NCBI GenBank assembly: GCA_018714725.1
Contig: DVMZ01000090.1
Span: forward strand, 1 to 7,051
DNA: 7,051 nt
Origin: Candidatus Scatosoma pullistercoris
GTDB taxonomy: Bacteria > Bacillota > Clostridia > Christensenellales > Borkfalkiaceae
Direction of reading: 5' to 3'
Shown here: piece after piece, positions 1 through 4,074 of the stretch
How the letters are laid out: every line of letters begins with the position of its first letter
How positions within the stretch are numbered: the first letter of the stretch is position 1
The notes under the pieces: generated by a model
Database searches by the model: none
Told to the model about the DNA's origin: nothing
Seen by the model: only the letters and a program-made list of their open reading frames with translations
Made by a program: the position numbers and the translations under genes

Positions 1-30
1 ACCAATGCATGGCTGGCAGGCCAACCAAAG

Positions 31-100
31 AGCGCATTTGCGCTACGCCAGTGAACAAGGGCTATGCCCGAAAAATAAAAACCACCCGCTATGCGGGTGG
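31..100. repeat. Cluster of three short perfect hairpins
   Basis: Three compact inverted repeats follow one another: AGCGCA/TGCGCT (31-36/39-44), GGGC/GCCC around TAT (59-62/66-69), and CCACCCGC/GCGGGTGG around TAT (82-89/93-100). They are preceded by CCAACCAAAG (21-30) and the first is followed by ACGCC. This resembles the complement of the array at 3633-3880, where CCAACAAAAG precedes a hairpin followed by GCGCC. I infer, with modest confidence, that both belong to one dispersed hairpin-repeat family. An alternative is the structured end of an IS200/IS605-type element whose transposase lies outside the window. No transposase is visible here, and the open frame crossing this region looks non-coding. 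Confidence 0.45.
71..100 (-). terminator. Rho-independent terminator of the leftward Mrr-type operon
   Basis: Read on the minus strand, an 8-bp GC-rich stem (CCACCCGC/GCGGGTGG, 3-base loop, 82-100) is followed directly by TTTTTATTTTT. This is a textbook intrinsic terminator. It lies about 195 bases beyond the stop codon of the nuclease gene, and nothing else on the minus strand needs a terminator here. Between it and that stop codon (101-293) I see only AT-rich sequence with no supported gene. Read on the plus strand the T tract is weak (ATGATTATTATTT). Confidence 0.7.
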
Positions 101-293
101 ATGATTATTATTTGGTGTAAGGTGATTAGGATTTTCTTGTTTCGCTTCTTTTTGCATAAAAAGTTGCGCTCGTTTGCAGAAGAGGGTGTATTGATTCGGG
201 TAAGAACGATAAGGTTAGAGGTTTATAGGAGGGTATTGCAAAAGAAAGCTGTATTTAATGCATGTTTGTTCGGTTTGCTAAATTAAAGAGGAG

Positions 294-1577
294 TTAAGGG
301 TTAGGATTATTCTTTATTAGTCTTTTTTGGAGTTTGTTTTTTCTGAAAATAAAGCTGTTCCCCGAAGTTTCATTTGCGTGCATATTTATAAAAAAATCAC
401 AGTACTCTATTACTTTTTGGTATTCCTTTAAGCGCTCTAAAATGATACATGCAATTGTTGCTGTAGGACAAGCATAAGGCTCGGTCATTATGGCAGATAT
501 TTCTTTCAATATTTTGAAATCCATTTCACAAACCAATAATGCATAGTTATCTGCTTCCGGAACTTGTCCTGATAATCGATGTAAATATTTTGCCGTTTCT
601 ATATAGAAAAAATGGAGAGAAATATAATTTTGTTTGTTGTAAACCGGGAAATTATTTACATATAACGCTTCATTGTAAATATTTTTGCAGTCTAAATTAT
701 TAAAAAATGAAAGTACTCTGTTTTGACTTACTAAAACTTTCTCGCTGAAATCGTTTACTTCATTTATATTTTTTATCGGATTTGAGCCGTTGCCGTTCGT
801 TTGACTGCATTTTTCATCAACAATTGCCGGAGAGACTTTTTTGCTGGCCTCTTTTGATTTTAAGATCAATGAAATTAACTCGTCCCGATTTACTAATTTT
901 ATATGATTTGATTCGGCTAATTTTATTGCGGATTCGGTAAAATAATTGTTTGTAACGACCCAAGCGTTGTAAATCCCGTAAAAATTTTGCGCAGTGGAAA
1001 TTTCTTGAATGGCACCGACGGATACTTTTTTCGAATATCTTTTTGTTTGAACTATGATTTTCTTTTCGTCTTTTTCGAGAATAATATCAACTCCAAAGTC
1101 ACCGCTTTTTTTGGTGGTACAGGATTTATATCCTAAATTTGACAGAATAGAACCAACAAATTCTTCAAATTCAAATCCTGACATTAAGTCGACTTGCTCA
1201 ATGTTTGATTTTTGTAGTTTATCTAAATGCTCAATATATTGTGCTTCCTTGGCTTTTTTTTCTTTTAGTTCATTTTCTTTGAAAATCCTTTCTTGTTCTT
1301 GATTGATTTTAATTCTTTCTTTTTCAGTATCGTTTTCAGATTGTATCATAAATAGGAAGATGGTGGCCGAGATGCCTCCGCCAACAACAAATAAAAATCC
1401 AAGCCAAGCAAGGTCTTCTATGCACATATATTTGCAAGAGAATGCAAAAATTATTCCACCGATAAGCGCAAGCAGACTCGTTGCAAGATATGTTTTATAA
1501 ATATGTAATCTTCCTTCATGCGAACGCGACAGTTTTTCGTATTCTCGCTTTGTAAATATTTTTCGGCGGCGGCTCAT
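294..1577 (-). CDS. Membrane-anchored Mrr-type restriction endonuclease
   Basis: This 427-residue protein has a basic N-terminus, two membrane segments (about residues 26-47 and 57-78), a charged coiled coil (about 82-128), an Mrr-type PD-(D/E)XK nuclease domain (about 130-238) and an unassigned C-terminal region (about 240-427) rich in predicted helix. The nuclease domain shows GFEFEEFV, the metal-binding SGDFGVD (catalytic D164), QTK (Q177, K179) followed by RYS, and the VVTNNYFT strand-helix, all typical of Mrr_cat proteins. The positive-inside pattern puts the nuclease in the cytoplasm. Known Mrr proteins cut modified or foreign DNA; the target here is unknown. The ATG at 1577 has AAGGA nine bases upstream. 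The gene starts 5 bases after the stop of its partner, so the two share one operon. AT-rich codon use contrasts with the spm-metG genes and suggests transfer. Confident on the nuclease fold, less on the defence role. Confidence 0.88.
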   Translation of the reverse strand: MSRRRKIFTKREYEKLSRSHEGRLHIYKTYLATSLLALIGGIIFAFSCKYMCIEDLAWLGFLFVVGGGISATIFLFMIQSENDTEKERIKINQEQERIFKENELKEKKAKEAQYIEHLDKLQKSNIEQVDLMSGFEFEEFVGSILSNLGYKSCTTKKSGDFGVDIILEKDEKKIIVQTKRYSKKVSVGAIQEISTAQNFYGIYNAWVVTNNYFTESAIKLAESNHIKLVNRDELISLILKSKEASKKVSPAIVDEKCSQTNGNGSNPIKNINEVNDFSEKVLVSQNRVLSFFNNLDCKNIYNEALYVNNFPVYNKQNYISLHFFYIETAKYLHRLSGQVPEADNYALLVCEMDFKILKEISAIMTEPYACPTATIACIILERLKEYQKVIEYCDFFINMHANETSGNSFIFRKNKLQKRLIKNNPNP

Positions 1578-1582
1578 GTTGC

Positions 1583-1948
1583 TTATTCCTTTTTCAGTTC
1601 GTCAAGCTGTTTCTGCAAATCTTCTATCTTTTTCTGCTTTCTCTCCTCGGCGGTGGCTTCTTTGTGTTCTTTTATTTCTTTGGCAAGTGAACCACAAAGC
1701 CATTGTATGTCTTTGAAATTAAAAACAATAAAAAATACGATTGAAATTATAGCGCAAAAAAGACTTATGATTGCAGTAAAAAAATTTTCTATTGCTCCTT
1801 CTTTCCATTGCGATAATCCGTCTTGATTGTATAAAGCCCAAAGACCATTTGATGATTTGAAAAATTGCACAGCTTGAAAAATAAAAATTGACAAAGAAAA
1901 AATAAGCAAAATATCAATAATTACTCGAAAAGCAAGTTTCTTTTTCAT
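1583..1948 (-). CDS. Small two-helix membrane protein with cytoplasmic coiled coil
   Basis: I do not recognise a named family for this 121-residue protein. It opens with MKKK, followed by a membrane helix (about 9-30), a short aromatic and polar loop (31-51, containing LWALYNQDG), a second helix (about 52-78), and a highly charged tail (88-121) predicted to be a coiled coil and ending in DLQKQLDELKKE. The basic N-terminus places both termini in the cytoplasm. That matches the topology of the nuclease encoded 5 bases downstream, which also has two helices then a coiled coil, so a membrane complex joined through the coiled coils is a reasonable inference. It is the first gene after the promoter at 1972-2000. 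Its start has AAGGGG at 1955-1960 with 6-base spacing. It could be a sensor, an assembly partner or an immunity-like regulator; the sequence does not decide. Confidence 0.75.
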   Translation of the reverse strand: MKKKLAFRVIIDILLIFSLSIFIFQAVQFFKSSNGLWALYNQDGLSQWKEGAIENFFTAIISLFCAIISIVFFIVFNFKDIQWLCGSLAKEIKEHKEATAEERKQKKIEDLQKQLDELKKE

Positions 1949-1971
1949 ATATAACCCCTTGTTTTTTATTT

Positions 1972-2000
1972 ATCATATCAAAAAAATCAGCGGCTGTCAA
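1972..2000 (-). promoter_or_regulatory. Sigma-A-type promoter of the membrane-nuclease operon
   Basis: On the minus strand a perfect -35 box TTGACA (2000-1995) is followed after exactly 17 bases by TATGAT (1977-1972), five of six matches to the -10 consensus. Transcription would start near 1965, leaving a leader of about 17 bases with the ribosome site AAGGGG. This is the strongest promoter-like sequence in the window. Confidence 0.82.
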
Positions 2001-2011
2001 TGACAATTGTC
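1995..2011. promoter_or_regulatory. Overlapping palindromes at the -35 box, possible operator
   Basis: TGTCA-A-TGACA (1995-2005) overlaps the perfect 10-base palindrome GACAATTGTC (2002-2011). The first covers the whole -35 box of the nuclease operon, so a bound protein would block the polymerase. No regulator gene is in the window and the motif matches no operator I can name. The operator role is inferred from position and symmetry only. Confidence 0.4.
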
Positions 2012-2055
2012 GATTTTACAGGAGGATTATTAAAAATTAAACATTTTTTAAACAT

Positions 2056-2097
2056 AAAAAACGATAATTCCCCGCTGCCTTACGGAAACGGGGAACT
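2056..2097 (-). terminator. Hairpin terminator ending the candidate small RNA
   Basis: On the minus strand GTTCCCCG pairs with CGGGGAAT (arms 2067-2074 and 2089-2096, one G-U pair). A symmetric 3x3 internal loop and a CC/GG step follow, capped by a GTAA loop of the GNRA type. Four to six bases later come six T residues (2061-2056). The gap before the T tract is longer than ideal. It could also stop read-through from spmB toward the nuclease operon. Confidence 0.55.
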
Positions 2098-2178
2098 ACC
2101 TATATGATAAGGGGGAAAATGATGAGCGATTTTAATGAAGTCTCAGGATCGGTATTCCCTTCCTTCAACTTACAGGTA
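2056..2178 (-). ncRNA. Candidate small structured RNA, family unknown
   Basis: Read on the minus strand, about 120 bases fold into two domains. The first is closed by a stem pairing 2172-2178 with 2097-2103, including one G-U pair. Inside it, AAGG and GGGAA (plus-strand positions 2109-2117) pair with TTCCC and CCTT (2155-2165) around a 2-base bulge, with a further CGAT/ATCG stem (2127-2130/2148-2151). The second domain is the terminator hairpin. Two pairs (2102/2173 and 2067/2096) are G-U on the minus strand but A-C on the plus strand, which favours minus-strand RNA. Promoter-like boxes lie just upstream at 2180-2208. A start computed from that -10 box falls near 2173, which would trim the closing stem, so the 5' end is uncertain. 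No riboswitch, 6S, SRP or tmRNA signature is recognised. Confidence 0.45.
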
Positions 2179-2179
2179 C

Positions 2180-2208
2180 ATTTTACTATACTTCGACAAA
2201 AAAGTAAA
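2180..2208 (-). promoter_or_regulatory. Promoter-like boxes for the candidate small RNA
   Basis: The minus strand has TTTACT (2208-2203), a 17-base spacer and TAAAAT (2185-2180). These are four of six and five of six matches to the sigma-A consensus. The metG promoter uses the same -35 hexamer, TTTACT. The surroundings are very AT-rich, so chance matches are likely and support is moderate. An overlapping TATAGT (2190-2185) is an alternative -10 box but has no good -35 partner. Confidence 0.42.
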
Positions 2209-2279
2209 CGATTTTTCAGAAAAATTTTTTAATCCCTCAAAATCATTCGATTCTGGCAAAAAATGTTTGAAATTAACAT

Positions 2280-2320
2280 TTTCACAAAATTATCACATTA
2301 AAATTTTGTTAAATGTGAAA
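2280..2320. repeat. Overlapping AT-rich inverted repeats downstream of spmB
   Basis: Three inverted repeats share these 41 bases: TTTCACA/TGTGAAA (2280-2286/2314-2320), ACAAAATT/AATTTTGT (2284-2291/2302-2309) and TCACATT/AATGTGA (2293-2299/2312-2318). The second and third compete, so the RNA could take alternative folds; as DNA it could be a protein-binding site. It lies 30 bases past the spmB stop codon and may be a weak terminator, but it lacks a clear T tract on the minus strand. AT richness makes chance pairing fairly likely. Confidence 0.4.
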
Positions 2321-2349
2321 TAATTGTAAAAAAGGAACAAAAAGGAGGG

Positions 2350-2862
2350 TTACAGGATTTTGCAGAGCGCGCAACAGAGGACGACGGAGGCGAAATAGGA
2401 GAAGAGGGAGATGAGGAGAGCGCCGGTGAATTTTTTATTTCGGGTCTGGGAGAAATAAACGGCGCCGATGTAGAACACGGTTTCAGAGGAACCATAAGCG
2501 ACGCAGGCACAGCGGGCGACATAGCTGTCGGGGCCGTATCGGGCGAGCAGATCGGCGAGCACGGCGGTGGAACCGTTTCCGGACAGGGGCTTGATCAGGA
2601 CGAGTGAAGCGATTTCTTCGGGGATTCCCAGCCCGCGGAACAGCGGGGTAAGCAGCCGGACCAGGCGGGCTTCCAGGCCGCTCACTTCAAACAGGCGGCT
2701 GAGCATCATGACGGCGGCGATATAGGGAAACACCGACATGACCAGCGGAAGGGCGGCTTTGACGCCTTGGGTGAAGCTGTCGTAGACGCGCACTTTCCGC
2801 ACGACGGCAAACAGGAAGGAAACGAGGAAGATGAGCGGGATGACGAGGGTGAAAAGTTTCAT
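2350..2862 (-). CDS. spmB: Spore maturation protein B
   Basis: This 170-residue multi-pass membrane protein carries the nucleoside-recognition (Gate) domain of the SpmB family, whose Bacillus member is of similar size. Recognisable family stretches are the N-terminal helix (about 3-21), VYDSFTQGVKAALPLVMSVFPY (about 26-47), the KPLSGNGS loop (91-98) with the following ADLL, GPDSYVAR (110-117) and GSSETVFYIGAVYF (124-137). In B. subtilis SpmA and SpmB act together in dehydrating the spore core and so affect heat resistance; the molecular activity is not settled. The start codon overlaps the spmA stop as ATGA, with GGGAG upstream inside spmA, indicating translational coupling. No strong hairpin terminator directly follows the stop at 2350. 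Confident identification. Confidence 0.93.
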   Translation of the reverse strand: MKLFTLVIPLIFLVSFLFAVVRKVRVYDSFTQGVKAALPLVMSVFPYIAAVMMLSRLFEVSGLEARLVRLLTPLFRGLGIPEEIASLVLIKPLSGNGSTAVLADLLARYGPDSYVARCACVAYGSSETVFYIGAVYFSQTRNKKFTGALLISLFSYFASVVLCCALCKIL

Positions 2863-3473
2863 TGTTCAGCTCCCGAAGTGCGGGGGGACCGGAAAGGCGT
2901 CGGGCCGGGTTTTGGGGCGGTTTTGCGGGGACGGATAAAGAGCATGGTGAGGGCAATCCCGAGCAGGGTGGAAAAGGCGGTGGCGAGCACGGTGGGGAGA
3001 ATGATGTCCGCGGCGGAAGAACTGCCTGCGGCGACGCGCATGGCGACCACGGAGGTGGGAATAATTTGCAGGGAAGTGGCGTTGACGACGAAGAGCATGG
3101 AGGAGGAATAGTGCGCGTTTTTTCCTTTTTCCAGCAGATTTGCGGCTTTGATGCCGTAAGGGGTGGCGGCGCCGCCGATGCCCAGGAGATTGGCGGACAG
3201 ATTCATGCCGATGGCGGACAGCGCTTCTTTGTCCTCCGTCCGGAACAGTTTGCGGCAAAGGGGAGTCAGAAGCCGGGAAATGCCTCGCGTGACCCCGCTT
3301 TCTTCCCAAAGCTGCATCAGGCCCAGCCAGGCCGCGTAAGAGGCGAGCAAAGCCAGACAGAGCGTGGCGCTTTTCCCGGCCCCGTCCAGGAGCGCGGGCA
3401 GAAATTCCGCCGGGTCCAGAACGAGCAATACGGCGGCGGAAAGGATGAAAATGACGGAAAATACGGCGTTCAT
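2859..3473 (-). CDS. spmA: Spore maturation protein A
   Basis: This 204-residue membrane protein fits the SpmA family (196 residues in B. subtilis). It has an N-terminal helix (about 4-19), a long hydrophobic segment (36-56) ending in WLGLMQLWEESG, the family hallmark NLLGIGGAATPYGIKA (95-110), VNATSLQIIPTSVVAMR (130-146), and a final helix (about 157-180) before a basic, proline-rich tail. It works with SpmB, whose gene overlaps by 4 bases. The frame is open far upstream, to 4082, but that extension is low-complexity sequence running through the hairpin array. The ATG at 3473 aligns with the known SpmA N-terminus and is the only sensible start. No ribosome site sits at normal distance. Instead CATATAAT lies 6 bases upstream, so the start may be leaderless or poorly predicted. 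The usual partner dacB is not adjacent. Confidence 0.92.
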   Translation of the reverse strand: MNAVFSVIFILSAAVLLVLDPAEFLPALLDGAGKSATLCLALLASYAAWLGLMQLWEESGVTRGISRLLTPLCRKLFRTEDKEALSAIGMNLSANLLGIGGAATPYGIKAANLLEKGKNAHYSSSMLFVVNATSLQIIPTSVVAMRVAAGSSSAADIILPTVLATAFSTLLGIALTMLFIRPRKTAPKPGPTPFRSPRTSGAEQ

Positions 3474-3479
3474 GGTTCT

Positions 3480-3509
3480 ATTATATGCCCTTGTCCTGCG
3501 GGAAATGCC
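3480..3509 (-). promoter_or_regulatory. Possible sporulation-type promoter of spmAB
   Basis: On the minus strand CATATAAT (3487-3480) resembles the -10 element of sigma-E promoters, and the spm operon of B. subtilis is sigma-E dependent. Fourteen bases upstream lies GGCATTTC (3509-3502), only a partial match to a sigma-E -35 element. The -10 also reads as a perfect sigma-A TATAAT, but no matching -35 exists. Transcription would begin almost at the spmA ATG. Tentative. Confidence 0.3.
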
Positions 3510-3632
3510 GGAAGCGAGAACGCGGAAAGGAGTAAAGACGCGGAGAGATTGAGGTGGGGAGAAATGGCAGGGATGACAGGAAGAAGCGAAACGCGGCGCA
3601 GAGCGGAAAAAGAACGGGAGACAAGGGAAACG

Positions 3633-3880
3633 GCAGGCCGGTTGGCTTGCTTTGTTGGGGGTGGTTTCGCCTTCGGCGATGACCGCCTGACGGCGGTACG
3701 GCGCAAGTCTGGCGACTTGCTTTTGTTGGGGGTAGGTTACGCCTTGCGGCGGGGATTGCCTGTCGGCAATAAAGCGCAAACCCATGGTTTGCTGTTGGAG
3801 TTCGGAAGCGGCTTTCGCCGGGGGCCTGTAGGCAAGGGTTCGCGGGCGCCGCCCGCACCCGCAAGGGACATCGTCCCTTG
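3633..3880. repeat. Tandem hairpin array between spmA and metG
   Basis: About 250 bases hold at least nine short hairpins in roughly 70-base units starting near 3653, 3724 and 3793, each beginning TGTTGG. Hairpin a: 3668-3678, 3740-3751, 3809-3820. Hairpin b: 3682-3697, 3755-3770, 3824-3833. Hairpin c: 3633-3650 (partial unit), 3703-3720, 3776-3792, 3842-3856. One extra stem, CAAGGGAC/GTCCCTTG, lies at 3862-3880. Stem bases differ between units but still pair, for example GCAAGTC/GACTTGC against GCAAACC/GGTTTGC. On the minus strand many loops read GNNA (GAAA, GCAA, GCCA, GACA, GTCA). The open frames across it on both strands are repetitive and match no family I know. I read it as a non-coding dispersed repeat of unknown origin. 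The flank 3488-3632 is purine-rich on the plus strand and holds no gene I can support; 3881-3977 shows nothing clear. Confidence 0.7.
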
Positions 3881-3999
3881 ACCCGTTACAGAATCCGGGC
3901 ACGGAAGCGGTTTTATTTGCAACGGCAGAAAATACAAAAAATCGGCGGGCGAACGGGAGCGGGAAGAGAGGAAAGCGGCGCAAAAAGCGCGAAAAGTGA

Positions 4000-4028
4000 T
4001 TTACTTTTGCGGGGAAATGGTGTATAAT
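4000..4028 (+). promoter_or_regulatory. Sigma-A-type promoter of metG-tatD
   Basis: TTTACT (4000-4005, four of six matches), a 17-base spacer and a perfect TATAAT (4023-4028) lie 46 bases before the metG start. The -35 box sits inside the inverted repeat AAAAGT/ACTTTT (3992-3997/4003-4008). Another small hairpin, CCCC-GGAA-GGGG (4046-4057), falls in the short leader. The leader is too short for a T-box or a SAM riboswitch. Confidence 0.7.
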
Positions 4029-4063
4029 GAAAGGCGAACCGAAGGCCCCGGAAGGGGACGGAC

Positions 4064-4068
4064 AGGAG
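4064..4068 (+). promoter_or_regulatory. Ribosome binding site that fixes the metG start
   Basis: AGGAG lies 6 bases upstream of the ATG at 4075. The in-frame ATG at 4027 overlaps the TATAAT promoter box, so it would not be transcribed. This excludes the start that would add 16 residues. Confidence 0.8.
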
Positions 4069-4074
4069 AGGACT

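Noticed and set aside
31..100. CRISPR array
   Set aside because: The hairpins differ in sequence, with no identical repeats, no regular spacers and no cas genes in the window.
5..286. 93-residue plus-strand open frame at the left edge
   Set aside because: It runs straight through the three hairpins and an AT-rich stretch, has no ribosome site before its ATG, and matches no family I know.
2119..2232. 37-residue plus-strand frame (MMSDFNEV...) with AAGGGGG just upstream, possible small peptide or toxin gene
   Set aside because: The apparent ribosome site is one arm of the stem of the candidate minus-strand RNA, no good plus-strand promoter is present, and the peptide has no membrane helix or known motif. 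Conservation as a protein in relatives would reverse this.
2135..2323. 62-residue plus-strand frame in the AT-rich gap
   Set aside because: No ribosome site at its start, a composition-driven sequence with no motif, and overlap with the candidate RNA and its promoter.
3564..3881. Plus-strand frame through the hairpin array, starting at an ATG with GGGGAG upstream
   Set aside because: The frame is open far beyond the array in both directions because of high GC, its protein is repetitive only where the hairpins are, and no family is recognised.
4029..4074. T-box or SAM riboswitch ahead of metG
   Set aside because: The leader between promoter and start is only about 40 bases and lacks the conserved elements of either class.
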